In this document: positions 1-7,713 of the stretch, one piece after another
Numbering within the stretch: the stretch's first letter is position 1
How the letters are laid out: each line of letters begins with the position of its first letter
Source: RGIG464 sp045643185
GTDB lineage: Bacteria; Myxococcota_A; Bradymonadia; UBA4248
DNA: 14,281 nucleotides
NCBI GenBank assembly: GCA_045643185.1
Contig: JAZUKH010000150.1
Coordinates: 1-14,281 of the forward strand
Direction of reading: 5' to 3'
The notes under the pieces: generated by a model
Seen by the model: the letters and a program-made list of their open reading frames with translations, nothing else
Told to the model about the DNA's origin: nothing
Databases searched by the model: none
Translations under genes and position numbers: made by a program

Positions 1-3
1 TTC

Positions 4-26
4 GAACGCTTCGCGTTCATGCGCTT
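4..26 (-). repeat. Left copy of a 23-bp inverted repeat with a hairpin core
   Basis: These 23 bases recur exactly, in opposite orientation, at 8835-8857. The core GAACGC-TTC-GCGTTC can fold into a 6-bp stem with a 3-nt loop. The element lies downstream of the 292-aa minus-strand gene and could help end its transcript, but any T-run would fall outside the window. An exact 23-bp match about 8.8 kb away is not expected by chance, so a REP-like dispersed element is the simplest reading. Confidence 0.7.
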
Positions 27-87
27 ATCGTTTTTATCTAGCTTGGTTGCATCGTAACGTTTGCAAAATCAGCAGGCTGCGTCTTAA

Positions 88-966
88 TTATTTTGTTTGC
101 GTCAGGCTGAATGCGATGTTGTGTTGAGCATTCAGCCGGTCGCTTTCAGTAAACGTTGTGTTGAGGTTGCCCTTGAGCCCTGTGACGATATCGCGTGTCG
201 GATTGAGTTCAAACTCGGCGAGTCCTGTGCCGCGTGGCAGGTCCTGAACTTTTTGGCTCAACTTGGTGCTGATGGTGTGTGATGTTGTGAGCGTACTTTG
301 AAGTGTAATGGATTCCTGGTGATCCTGATTCGTTTTGTCGTAGGTGGTCCACATGGCGCCCAGTCCGACCTGTGGGTCTGGTAATGGGCCGTAGGCATAG
401 TGGAGCAGATCCATGACGATGTAGAGCACGCGTCCGGCTTGCGGATTGATCTTGACGAGCGGGATCAGCCTGCCGAGTCCCATTTGTGGCTCGAGGCGCC
501 CTTCCAGGATGATGCCTTCCATGAGTGAACCGACGGCTTCGAGGTTTTTGGGTGTATCTCCGTCTTTGACTGTCATGTCGACATTTTTTAGTTGGACGTA
601 AACGCTGTTTGGTGAAGCGTTGCTTCCGTGGGTGAGATGCACGTTGGCCTTAAACTCAGTGGTGATGCGTTGACCTTTTTCGTAAGCATTTTCTTCATGG
701 ATGAAGAGCTGGTAGACGCGTTCGTCCTGGACGGGGGCGTAGCGCAACGTGGTGTTTGGGTCGACACCTGGTGTATTGAGCTCGGTCATGCGGGCGAGTG
801 CGAAAGCGGACTCGGCTGTGTTCGAGACGGGCTGCGAGCCACCGGGTGGATTGGTAGCGATGACGATGGCTGCGACGATAAACAGAATGAGTATGGTCGT
901 GACGACTATGGTCTGTTTGAATTTGCCGCGTGCGTCGTTGTTGCGCGATTCATTTGTTTCGGTCAT
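88..966 (-). CDS. Membrane-anchored extracytoplasmic protein of unknown function (292 aa)
   Basis: I do not recognise this protein with confidence. A polar N-terminus (residues 1-17, ending in basic residues RGKFK) precedes a hydrophobic segment at about 18-38 (TIVVTTILILFIVAAIVIA). About 250 residues follow with alternating beta-type character, no cysteines, and many Thr/Ser/Asn residues towards the C-terminus. This suggests an inner-membrane anchor with a periplasmic beta-rich domain. The overall pattern is loosely reminiscent of DUF6263-type proteins, which is only a guess. The ATG at 966 is used because later starts would lose the membrane segment, but no clear Shine-Dalgarno precedes it. 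It lies 196 bases after atpC, beyond a strong terminator, so it is probably a separate transcript although it shares the operon's direction. Confidence 0.75.
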   Translation of the reverse strand: MTETNESRNNDARGKFKQTIVVTTILILFIVAAIVIATNPPGGSQPVSNTAESAFALARMTELNTPGVDPNTTLRYAPVQDERVYQLFIHEENAYEKGQRITTEFKANVHLTHGSNASPNSVYVQLKNVDMTVKDGDTPKNLEAVGSLMEGIILEGRLEPQMGLGRLIPLVKINPQAGRVLYIVMDLLHYAYGPLPDPQVGLGAMWTTYDKTNQDHQESITLQSTLTTSHTISTKLSQKVQDLPRGTGLAEFELNPTRDIVTGLKGNLNTTFTESDRLNAQHNIAFSLTQTK

Positions 967-1028
967 GGTGATGGATCAAAAACACTGGTTAACGTTGAAG
1001 CCACGTTGTGTGGCCGATTCAAAATGGC

Positions 1029-1068
1029 AAAAAAAAGCGTGCGTATTGTGCAACGCACAATAGCACGC
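1029..1068 (-). terminator. Intrinsic terminator of the atp operon
   Basis: Read on the minus strand, arms at 1055-1068 and 1037-1051 pair over 14 bp with one bulged base (GCGTGC-TATTGTGC against GCACAATA-C-GCACGC, loop GTT). Eight T residues follow directly (A-run at 1029-1036 on the plus strand). This is a textbook Rho-independent terminator placed after atpC, ending the ATP synthase transcript before the 292-aa gene. Confidence 0.88.
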
Positions 1069-1071
1069 GTA

Positions 1072-1131
1072 ACGCGCGCGTATTGGCGCGAGCCAAAGCG
1101 CGCGTGGCCCCGGCAACGGAGTGTCGGGGCC
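1072..1131. repeat. Two further hairpins stacked beside the atp terminator
   Basis: One hairpin pairs 1072-1079 with 1098-1105 (ACGCGCGC with GCGCGCGT) and has an inner stem TTGGC/GCCAA around a GCGA loop (83-87 with 92-96 after 1000). Immediately beside it, 1106-1112 (GGCCCCG) pairs with 1125-1131 (CGGGGCC) around a 12-nt loop. Neither has a T-run. With the terminator they make three consecutive hairpins in about 95 bases between atpC and the 292-aa gene. They could protect the 3' end of the atp mRNA from exonucleases. Confidence 0.7.
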
Positions 1132-1162
1132 GACAGAATGAAGAGCCTGAGTGTCGGCGATT

Positions 1163-1651
1163 TTATTGTTTTGGCGCCGGCGTATCAGGTTTGATGGGTT
1201 CCACGAAGGTGGAGAATTTAGCGCTATCGTTTGAGTCATCGTTGTGTTCGAAGACTTCGATTCTTGCTTTTGCGGTGGCGAGGAGGGTTTCGAAGGCGAA
1301 ACGGGTCTCGACGTCAGCGCTGTCGATATTTTTGAGTTTATCTTCAGCCTCTTCGATGATTTTTTTCTCGGCGTCTGGGTCGATGTCGGAGTTTCCTTCG
1401 GCGGAGTCGACGAGGAGTTTTACGACGTTTGAGTTGACTTCGAGAAAACCGGTGCCGACGGCGAAGACGGCCTGGGCTTCACCAGATTTGATGGTGAGCT
1501 GTCCTGGTTTGATGGTCGAGAAGAGGGGGACGTGTCCGGGCAGGATGACCATATCGCCGATCATGCCAGGGACCGCGACGGATTCAGCGTCGGAGCGTGA
1601 GAAGACGACGCGCTCTGGTGTGATGATTCGGACTTCGAGTTTATCGGCCAT
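1163..1651 (-). CDS. atpC: F1Fo ATP synthase epsilon subunit
   Basis: This is the epsilon subunit of the F1 central stalk, which couples gamma rotation to the catalytic head and can inhibit ATP hydrolysis. The N-terminal beta-sandwich is clear: VRIITPERVVFS near the start, VPGMIGDMVILPGHVPL at about 27-43, then the GQLTI strand. A helical hairpin follows with an acidic and Ala-rich stretch. At 162 aa it is longer than the usual 130-140. The extra length is a C-terminal tail rich in Asp, Ser and Pro (about residues 137-162) with no obvious domain. The ATG at 1651 is two bases after the atpD stop, and its ribosome site (AAAGAGG) lies inside the end of atpD, so translation is probably coupled. 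It is the last gene of the operon. Confidence 0.96.
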   Translation of the reverse strand: MADKLEVRIITPERVVFSRSDAESVAVPGMIGDMVILPGHVPLFSTIKPGQLTIKSGEAQAVFAVGTGFLEVNSNVVKLLVDSAEGNSDIDPDAEKKIIEEAEDKLKNIDSADVETRFAFETLLATAKARIEVFEHNDDSNDSAKFSTFVEPIKPDTPAPKQ

Positions 1652-1653
1652 AA

Positions 1654-3102
1654 TTAGACCTCTTTCTGGAGTTTCTCAGCTTTTTCGACGGCTTCTTCGA
1701 TGGTGCCGACCATGTGGAAAGCGGCCTCGGGGAGGTCATCGTATTTACCGGAGAGGAGTTCCTTGAAGCTACGGATGGTGTCTTTGAGTTCGACGTAGCG
1801 TCCGGGGATACCTGTGAAGGCTTCGCCGACGTGGAAAGGCTGTGAGAGGAAGTAACGGATCTTACGCGCGCGGTTAACGGTGAGTCGGTCTTCTTCGGAG
1901 AGTTCGTCCATACCGAGAATGGCGATGATATCCTGTAGTTCAGCGTATTTCTGAAGGGTAGCCTGGACTTTTCGGGCGACTTCGTAATGTTCCTGACCGA
2001 CGATGAGTGGATCGAGGAGTGTGGACGTAGAGGCGAGTGGGTCGACGGCGGGGTAGATACCAGCGGAGGCGAGCTGACGTGAGAGAACGGTGGTAGCGTC
2101 GAGGTGAGCGAAGGTGGTTGCCGGCGCGGGGTCGGTCAAGTCGTCAGCGGGGACGTAAATGGCCTGAACGGAGGTGATTGAGCCATTTTTGGTCGAGGTG
2201 ATACGTTCCTGGAGTTCGCCCATTTCGGTGGACAGTGTGGGCTGATAACCGACGGCGGAAGGGATACGCCCGAGCAGAGCGGAGACTTCGGAGCCAGCCT
2301 GAGTGAAACGGAAGATGTTATCGATGAAGAGGAGGACGTCCTGGTGGAGTTGTTCACGGAAGTATTCCGCGACGGTGAGTCCTGAGAGGGCGACACGAGC
2401 ACGAGCCCCAGGCGGTTCGTTCATCTGGCCGTAGACGAGTGCGACCTTTGAATTTTCCTGTTTTTTGAGATCGATGGTACCTGATTCGACCATTTCCCAG
2501 TAGAGGTCGTTTCCTTCACGGGTTCGTTCACCGACGCCGGCGAAGACGGAGTAGCCGCCGTGTTTCATGGCGACGTTATGGATGAGTTCCATGATGAAAA
2601 CGGTCTTGCCGACGCCTGCGCCGCCGAAGAGTCCGATTTTACCGCCACGAGCGTAAGGGGCGAGGAGGTCGACGACTTTGATACCAGTTTCGAAGTTTTC
2701 GACGGAGACGGCCTGTTCTTCGAAATTGGGGACGGGGCGATGGATTTCCCATTTTTCAGCGGTATTGATATCGCCTTTTTCGTCGACGGGTTCGCCGACG
2801 ACGTTCATGATACGGCCGAGGACTTCTTTACCGACGGGGACGGTGATGCCTTTACCGGTGTTATAGACGGGCATATTACGGACGAGGCCGTCGGTAGCAT
2901 CCATAGCGATGGTACGGACGACGTGTTCACCGATGTGTTGAGCAACTTCGAGAACGAGATTCTGTTCTTGATTGCTGATAGAGGGGTTCGTGACGCGCAA
3001 GGCGGTGAAGATCTGTGGAAGTTCGCCGTCGAAGGAGACGTCGACGACAGGGCCGATGACCTGAAGGATCTTACCGGTAGCAACTGTAGTATCTGAGCTC
3101 AT
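1654..3102 (-). CDS. atpD: F1Fo ATP synthase beta subunit (catalytic)
   Basis: This is the catalytic beta subunit, which makes ATP from ADP and phosphate in the F1 head. The 482-aa length is normal. The Walker A loop GGAGVGKT is at 160-167, the catalytic GERTREGND at 191-199, and Walker B LLFIDNIFRF at 257-266. The PSAVGYQPTLSTEM stretch starts at 281, the ATP synthase signature PAVDPLASTS is at 351-360, and the DELSEED torque helix is at 399-405. All key residues are intact. The ATG at 3102 follows an AGGAAG ribosome site with good spacing. It sits 60 bases after atpG and 2 bases before atpC. Confidence 0.98.
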   Translation of the reverse strand: MSSDTTVATGKILQVIGPVVDVSFDGELPQIFTALRVTNPSISNQEQNLVLEVAQHIGEHVVRTIAMDATDGLVRNMPVYNTGKGITVPVGKEVLGRIMNVVGEPVDEKGDINTAEKWEIHRPVPNFEEQAVSVENFETGIKVVDLLAPYARGGKIGLFGGAGVGKTVFIMELIHNVAMKHGGYSVFAGVGERTREGNDLYWEMVESGTIDLKKQENSKVALVYGQMNEPPGARARVALSGLTVAEYFREQLHQDVLLFIDNIFRFTQAGSEVSALLGRIPSAVGYQPTLSTEMGELQERITSTKNGSITSVQAIYVPADDLTDPAPATTFAHLDATTVLSRQLASAGIYPAVDPLASTSTLLDPLIVGQEHYEVARKVQATLQKYAELQDIIAILGMDELSEEDRLTVNRARKIRYFLSQPFHVGEAFTGIPGRYVELKDTIRSFKELLSGKYDDLPEAAFHMVGTIEEAVEKAEKLQKEV

Positions 3103-3162
3103 TATCTGCTTCCTGGATTAAGTTAGAGTTTTTGGGACGTTGTGAGCGTCATACAATATTGA

Positions 3163-4068
3163 CTAGAGTGACTCAGCACCGCTGATGACTTCGATGAGTT
3201 CGTTGGTGATGGCCGCCTGACGAGCCCTGTTGAACTGGATGGTGAGGCTGTTGATCATCTCAACGGCGTTCTTTGACGCGCTGTCCATGGCGGTCATACG
3301 TGCGCCATGTTCGCTTGCGAGGCTTTCGAGGATACTTCGCTGAATATGAATGGCGACGGCGCGTGGCAGGAGGACATCGAGCATCAACTGTTCGGACGGC
3401 TCGTAGATGTAGCTTGTTTGTGAAAGAAGCGATTGTTCTTCCTCGGTGAAGGTTGCCTGGCCATTTTCGTCAATATTTTTGAGAATAGCCTGTAGTGGCA
3501 GGATCGCATCGAGGATGACGTTCTGTGAGATGGCACTACGGAATTTGGTGTACAGGACGAAGGCTTCGTCGAGTTTATTTTCCGAGAACTGTTCGCAGAG
3601 GTCTTTTGAGATTTCGAGCGCGACTTCGGAGGGTTTACGCTCCAGTCCATTTTCGACTCGGATGAGTTCAGCGCCTTTTGTATTTCTCATAGCTTCATAA
3701 GCTTTTTTTCCGATGAAGTAGAGTTTGAGGCTTTCGTATTGAGAGCCACGTTCGGCGATGAAACGTTTCGCGCTTTTTACGATATTGTGGTTGTAGGCAC
3801 CGCAGAGGCCTTTACCACCGGAAATGATGATGAGTGCGGCTGATTTTTTATTTTCGCTGTTTCTGAGCAGCGGGTGTTGTGCATCCACTTCTTTTGAAAC
3901 GAGGTGTTCGATGACGTTAATGAGTTCATTGACGTACGGACGCGTTGCGACGACAGCCGCCTGAGATTTACGCAGTTTTGAGACGGCGACCATTTTCATG
4001 GCTTTCGTGATTTTTCCGGTGCTTTGGACGCTCGCGATATGCTTACGGATCTGTTTTAGATTCGCCAT
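3163..4068 (-). CDS. atpG: F1Fo ATP synthase gamma subunit
   Basis: This is the rotating central shaft of F1. The 301-aa protein has the conserved N-terminal helix (IRKHIASVQSTGKITKAMKM, then VAVSKLRKSQ) and the matching C-terminal helix ending in RQAAITNELIEVISGAESL, which form the coiled coil inserted into the alpha3beta3 head. The central Rossmann-like part includes IIISGGKGLCGAYN. It is slightly longer than the usual 285-290 residues. The ATG at 4068 has AAGGA about 8 bases upstream. It lies 74 bases after atpA and 60 before atpD, consistent with one transcript. Confidence 0.97.
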   Translation of the reverse strand: MANLKQIRKHIASVQSTGKITKAMKMVAVSKLRKSQAAVVATRPYVNELINVIEHLVSKEVDAQHPLLRNSENKKSAALIIISGGKGLCGAYNHNIVKSAKRFIAERGSQYESLKLYFIGKKAYEAMRNTKGAELIRVENGLERKPSEVALEISKDLCEQFSENKLDEAFVLYTKFRSAISQNVILDAILPLQAILKNIDENGQATFTEEEQSLLSQTSYIYEPSEQLMLDVLLPRAVAIHIQRSILESLASEHGARMTAMDSASKNAVEMINSLTIQFNRARQAAITNELIEVISGAESL

Positions 4069-4142
4069 CTGCGTATTCCTTAAAAAGGTGAGAAGAAAAA
4101 TGATGGGAATTTGCCGCTCAGGTGAGTGAGCGGCTTATCGAT

Positions 4143-5801
4143 TTAGTCTTTTTTGTTTGGATCGAACGTGGCTTTAAACGCCTTGAGGATATCGTTCAAT
4201 TTCGCCTTGAGATCATCGTCGAGTTTTTTCTTATCACGAATGGTTTTAAGGACATCGGCGTGGTTTGCTTCGACATAGCCGAGCATTTCGCTTTCGTAAC
4301 GTTTAACGGTGGAGACCGGGTAGTCTTTCAGCCAGTTGTTCGTAGCGGCGTAGATGGAGACGATCTGTTTTTCGACGGGCATAGGGACGTACTGTCCCTG
4401 TTTGAGGATCTCCGTGAGTCGTTCGCCACGGGCGAGGGTCGCCTGGGTCACGGCATCGAGGTCGGAGCCGAACTGAGCGAAGGATTCGAGTTCTCGGTAG
4501 GTGGAGAGGTCGAGTCGGAGTGTACCGGCGACCTGTTTCATGGCTTTGACCTGTGCGGCGCCACCGACACGTGAGACGGAGATACCGACGTTGATGGCGG
4601 GGCGGGTACCCGCGTTGAAGAGGTCTGTGTCGAGGAAGATCTGACCATCGGTGATGGAGATGACGTTTGTCGGAATGTAAGCGGAGACGTCACCGGCCTG
4701 TGTTTCGATGATGGGCAGAGCGGTGAGCGAGCCACCCGTTTTGGGATGTTTAATGACTTTGCAACCACCGCGTTTTTCGGCTTCCTGTTCAGCTTCTTTT
4801 TTGCCGACGGCGCCGGGATAGACTTTCTGATCGAGACCGATCTCGGTGTCATCGCTGGCATTTTTGTCGACGATGATCCAGTCTTCACGGAGTTTTGCAG
4901 CGCGTTCGAGAAGACGCGAGTGGAGGTAGAAAACGTCACCAGGATAAGCTTCGCGCCCAGGCGGACGACGGAGGAGGAGGGCGAGCTGACGATAGGCGAC
5001 GGCCTGTTTTGAGAGGTCGTCGTAGATGACGAGGACGTGTTTTCCGTTATCGCGGAAATATTCGCCCATGGTGCATCCGACGTAGGGAACGAGGTACTGG
5101 AGAGGCGCGGATTCAGAGGCGGTAGCGCTGACGACGATGGTGTATTTCATGGCGTCGTGTTTACGGAGTTTTTCGACGACCTGTGCGACGGTGGACTGTT
5201 TCTGTCCGATCGCGACGTAGATGCAATAGACGTCAGTGTCTTTCTGATTGATGATGGCGTCGATGGCGACGGCGGTCTTACCGGTTTTACGGTCGCCGAT
5301 GATGAGTTCGCGCTGGCCGCGGCCGACGGGGACGAGCGCGTCGAGGGCTTTGAGGCCGGTCTGGAGGGGTTCGCTGACGCTCTGACGAGCGATGATGCCA
5401 GGCGCCTTGATATCGACGGGGCGAGTTTCGGACGTTTCGATGGGGCCGAGGCCGTCGATGGGTTCGCCGAGGGCGTTGACGACACGACCGATGAGGCCTT
5501 CACCCACGGGGACGGAGGCGATCTGACCCGTACGACGAACGACGTCGCCTTCGCAGATCAGGTGGGCGTCACCCAGAAGGGCGCAACCGACGTTGTCTTC
5601 TTCGAGGTTGAGCACGAGGCCTTTGACGCCGTGGGGAAATTCGAGGAGTTCTCCTTCCATGGCGTTCGCAATGCCATAGACACGAGCCGTACCGTCACTA
5701 CTGGTGATGACTGTACCGGTCTCGGTCACTTCCGTCTGCTTGTCGTAGTTTTCGACCTGCTTACGGATGATCTGACTGATTTCTTCAATATTAATAGCCA
5801 T
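4143..5801 (-). CDS. atpA: F1Fo ATP synthase alpha subunit, with a long internal insertion
   Basis: This is the non-catalytic nucleotide-binding alpha subunit of the F1 head. I start it at the ATG at 5801 (MAINIEEISQ, 552 aa) because AAGGA lies 7 bases upstream. An in-frame ATG at 5831 would add ten atypical residues (MCRSHHKENR) without such a site. The P-loop GDRKTGKT is at 169-176, the PGREAYPGDVFYLHSRLLERAA block at about 281-302, GSLTALPIIETQAGDVSAY at 357-375, and the arginine finger in SVSRVGG at R411. Family members are usually 500-515 aa. The excess is mostly a charged insertion at about 305-356, between ERAAKL and GGSLTALP, where Bacillus-type proteins have about 5 residues and E. 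coli about 17. No frame break is needed. It sits 66 bases after atpH. Confidence 0.97.
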   Translation of the reverse strand: MAINIEEISQIIRKQVENYDKQTEVTETGTVITSSDGTARVYGIANAMEGELLEFPHGVKGLVLNLEEDNVGCALLGDAHLICEGDVVRRTGQIASVPVGEGLIGRVVNALGEPIDGLGPIETSETRPVDIKAPGIIARQSVSEPLQTGLKALDALVPVGRGQRELIIGDRKTGKTAVAIDAIINQKDTDVYCIYVAIGQKQSTVAQVVEKLRKHDAMKYTIVVSATASESAPLQYLVPYVGCTMGEYFRDNGKHVLVIYDDLSKQAVAYRQLALLLRRPPGREAYPGDVFYLHSRLLERAAKLREDWIIVDKNASDDTEIGLDQKVYPGAVGKKEAEQEAEKRGGCKVIKHPKTGGSLTALPIIETQAGDVSAYIPTNVISITDGQIFLDTDLFNAGTRPAINVGISVSRVGGAAQVKAMKQVAGTLRLDLSTYRELESFAQFGSDLDAVTQATLARGERLTEILKQGQYVPMPVEKQIVSIYAATNNWLKDYPVSTVKRYESEMLGYVEANHADVLKTIRDKKKLDDDLKAKLNDILKAFKATFDPNKKD

Positions 5802-5867
5802 CCGATTTTCCTTATGATGGGAGCGACACAAAAATGGCGCTCCAGTTATGGATAAAAAAAGCGATGA

Positions 5868-6410
5868 TTAACCGATATGCATATCAGAACGAAGGCGTTC
5901 GAGGTGACGTCTGATCGAGTTATCGTAGACGCGGCCCTGAATTTCGAGACGGAAACCGGCGATGATGGAGGGTTCAATGATCTCTTTGAGAGCGACTTCG
6001 TGGTGAAGCTGTGATTCAATCTTCGATTTAAGCTGCTGTTTTTGGTCAGGATTCATGGGGTTGGCGACGTACACGGAAGCGCGGACGCGGCCATCGGCGT
6101 GGTCTCTGAGCACCTCATATTCTGCCACGATGCGGTGGTAGAGGAGGATCTTGCCTTTATCGGCGAGGACGCGCAGGAAGTTGGCGAAGATGGTCTCGTA
6201 CTGGGCATCCTGGAGGACGGCGTCGAGGATCTTCTTACGATCAGCGCGTTTGATATTGGGGTGAGAAAGTGCTGTTTTCAAATCGGTCGCGCTATCGAGC
6301 ATTTGCATGAAATCCTGCGCGTTACGATAGATGACGGCATCGAGCTTTGCGTCGCGAGCCATTTCGTAGAGGGCGATCGCGTAGCGCTGTGCGGCGGAAT
6401 CTGAACTCAC
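5868..6410 (-). CDS. atpH: F1Fo ATP synthase delta subunit (OSCP)
   Basis: The delta subunit caps the F1 head and joins it to the peripheral stalk. The 180-aa length is normal. The N-terminal helical domain starts RYAIALYEMA and includes the LSHPNIKRADRKKIL stretch. The C-terminal signature region reads EPSIIAGFRLEIQGRVYDNSI followed by RRHLERLRSDM, matching the family's end. The start is GTG at 6410, chosen because a strong GGAGGT site lies about 6 bases upstream and no ATG competes. It is 13 bases after atpF and 66 before atpA. Confidence 0.96.
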   Translation of the reverse strand: MSSDSAAQRYAIALYEMARDAKLDAVIYRNAQDFMQMLDSATDLKTALSHPNIKRADRKKILDAVLQDAQYETIFANFLRVLADKGKILLYHRIVAEYEVLRDHADGRVRASVYVANPMNPDQKQQLKSKIESQLHHEVALKEIIEPSIIAGFRLEIQGRVYDNSIRRHLERLRSDMHIG

Positions 6411-6423
6411 GTGTTTACCTCCG

Positions 6424-7053
6424 TTAATTCAGGTTAAGGGAAGCGATTCCCTGATCGATGAGTTTGTCGCGGAGCGAAGGGTCGTTCGCGAGGCGTTCGA
6501 CGATCTGGTCACGGGCTTTGTCGAGCGCCTGAGACATGATCTCGCGTTCAAACGTGCGTGTGGCGACGCCGGACTGGAGTTCAAAAATGACGTCAGCGTC
6601 ATTTTTGAGGCGTTCCTGCTGCTTGATGGTCTCCTGGGCGATGTTCTGGCGTTCGTCGGCGAGAGCCTGTTTGTAGGAAGCCTTCATTTCTTTGACTTCG
6701 TTGTCGAGTTTGCTGAGTTTTGACTCGGCGTCGGCATATTCGACTTCGGCGATGGATTTGGCGCGCGCAGCTTCGTCGATGTCGTGTTCGATCGTCTGTT
6801 TACGGTCTTTGAGCATGTCCGCGATCATGGGACCGCCGAACCAGCCCAGCAAGAGGGCGACGATGAGGACGTTGCCGAGCGTGGGCAGCCAGGTCAGCAT
6901 GAAATACTCGGTGACGTGGCTGGCATGCATGTTCTGCACGATGTCGCTCGTTTCAGAAAGGCACGGATCGAGGATCCATGGAACGAAGCACATGACGATA
7001 ATGACGAGAAGTATATAAGGCCAGATGTATTGTTTTCCGTTTCGATTGAACAT
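6424..7053 (-). CDS. atpF: F1Fo ATP synthase b subunit, with an extra N-terminal hydrophobic segment
   Basis: The b subunit forms, with b', the peripheral stalk that holds F1 against the rotor. The 209-aa protein has two hydrophobic segments: about 10-30 (IWPYILLVIIVMCFVPWIL), then about 50-72 (LTWLPTLGNVLIVALLLGWFGG), which is the usual membrane anchor. A long charged coiled coil runs to about residue 180. The first segment is not found in the standard b subunit and may be a signal peptide or second helix. Similar signal-like N-termini occur in b subunits of other former Deltaproteobacteria (family knowledge, not checked here). An AGAGG ribosome site precedes the ATG. It starts 8 bases after the atpF' stop. 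Confidence 0.93.
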   Translation of the reverse strand: MFNRNGKQYIWPYILLVIIVMCFVPWILDPCLSETSDIVQNMHASHVTEYFMLTWLPTLGNVLIVALLLGWFGGPMIADMLKDRKQTIEHDIDEAARAKSIAEVEYADAESKLSKLDNEVKEMKASYKQALADERQNIAQETIKQQERLKNDADVIFELQSGVATRTFEREIMSQALDKARDQIVERLANDPSLRDKLIDQGIASLNLN

Positions 7054-7061
7054 AATTACCT

Positions 7062-7526
7062 CTAGGCCAAAAGTTTGTTTGCGATCTCATTAGAGAGTGC
7101 TTCGACCGATGCTGCGGATGTGGCACGCGCTTCAGCGAGCGACGCGTCAAAAGCAGCCTGACGTGCGGCGATGTCTTTTTGGACGGCGGCACGTGTTTCA
7201 CTCACTTTTGCAGCCTGCTCATTCTGGGCTTCGCGAATCGCATTCTTGCGTTCCGTCTCGATTTCCGCAAAAGCAGCCTGTCGCTTGGTGATGTATTCGT
7301 TCTGCGCTTCGTCGGCTTTCTTTTTGAGGGCGCTTGCTTCGCTGGCGGCACCCGTGGTCAGGGCTTCACGCGCTTCATACGAACGCAGACAGGGTTTAAG
7401 AACGTATTTGTTCAAAAACAGCATCACGAGGACAAAAAGGCAGACCTGAATCACCATTGTGATATCGAAATCAAGCGTTGGCGGCTCGATCGAGATCTGC
7501 ACAGCAAGGGCAATATATGGATTCAT
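7062..7526 (-). CDS. atpF': F1Fo ATP synthase b' subunit
   Basis: This is the second peripheral-stalk subunit, expected to pair with b. The 154-aa protein has one membrane segment at about 22-41 (ITMVIQVCLFVLVMLFLNKY) followed by the family-typical VLKPCLRSYEAREALTTG. A long Ala/Glu/Lys-rich coiled coil extends to the end. Its place directly before atpF is the arrangement seen in genomes with b'/b heterodimer stalks. The ATG at 7526 has AGGAGA 5 bases upstream. As the first gene of the operon it follows a good promoter at 7578-7607. Confidence 0.93.
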   Translation of the reverse strand: MNPYIALAVQISIEPPTLDFDITMVIQVCLFVLVMLFLNKYVLKPCLRSYEAREALTTGAASEASALKKKADEAQNEYITKRQAAFAEIETERKNAIREAQNEQAAKVSETRAAVQKDIAARQAAFDASLAEARATSAASVEALSNEIANKLLA

Positions 7527-7577
7527 TGAGTTCTCCTAAATTTCCGGGTAGGCCAAACACCTACTAGGGGCTTTAGT

Positions 7578-7607
7578 ATCGTAACACATCCTTTTATGGA
7601 TTGTCAA
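7578..7607 (-). promoter_or_regulatory. Sigma70-type promoter of the atp operon
   Basis: On the minus strand, a perfect -35 box TTGACA (7602-7607) and a -10 box TACGAT (7578-7583) are separated by 18 bases. Transcription would start about 45 bases before the atpF' ATG. A small GTAGG/CCTAC inverted repeat (7548-7564) falls in the 5' leader and could influence it. No other candidate this good lies in the ddl-atpF' gap. Confidence 0.75.
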
Positions 7608-7629
7608 AGGGGGGCGTTAAGGTGTGGCG

Positions 7630-7695
7630 CCGGCTATTCGCGTTCGCGAATACGCCGGACGCGCGACGCTATTCGCATTCGCGAATACGCGTCGC
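7630..7695. repeat. Two tandem GC-rich hairpins sharing an ATTCGCRTTCGCGAATACGC core
   Basis: Hairpin 1 (7630-7658) pairs CCGGC-TATTCGCG with CGCGAATA-CGCCGG. Hairpin 2 (7663-7695) pairs GCGACGC-TATTCGC with GCGAATA-CGCGTCGC. The inner cores are nearly identical while the outer stems differ but still pair. They lie about 20 bases after the ddl stop and just upstream of the atp promoter, without a T-run, so they are not classic terminators. A paired REP-like element is the likely reading. They may stabilise the ddl mRNA end. Confidence 0.75.
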
Positions 7696-7713
7696 CTCTG
7701 CCTTCCCCCCACA

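Noticed and set aside
628..1194. 188-codon plus-strand open frame over the start of the 292-aa gene and the atp terminator
   Set aside because: It crosses the triple hairpin and terminator and is antisense to a better-supported gene with a membrane anchor.
5802..5831. Upstream ATG start for atpA
   Set aside because: The ATG at 5801 has a well-placed AAGGA site and gives the family-typical N-terminus. The ten extra residues do not look conserved.
5037..5855. 272-codon open frame on the plus strand opposite atpA
   Set aside because: It is a shadow of the strongly biased atpA codons. The protein is Asp/Phe/Gly-rich with no recognisable domain, and atpA is certain. The same applies to the open frame at 2560-3096 opposite atpD.
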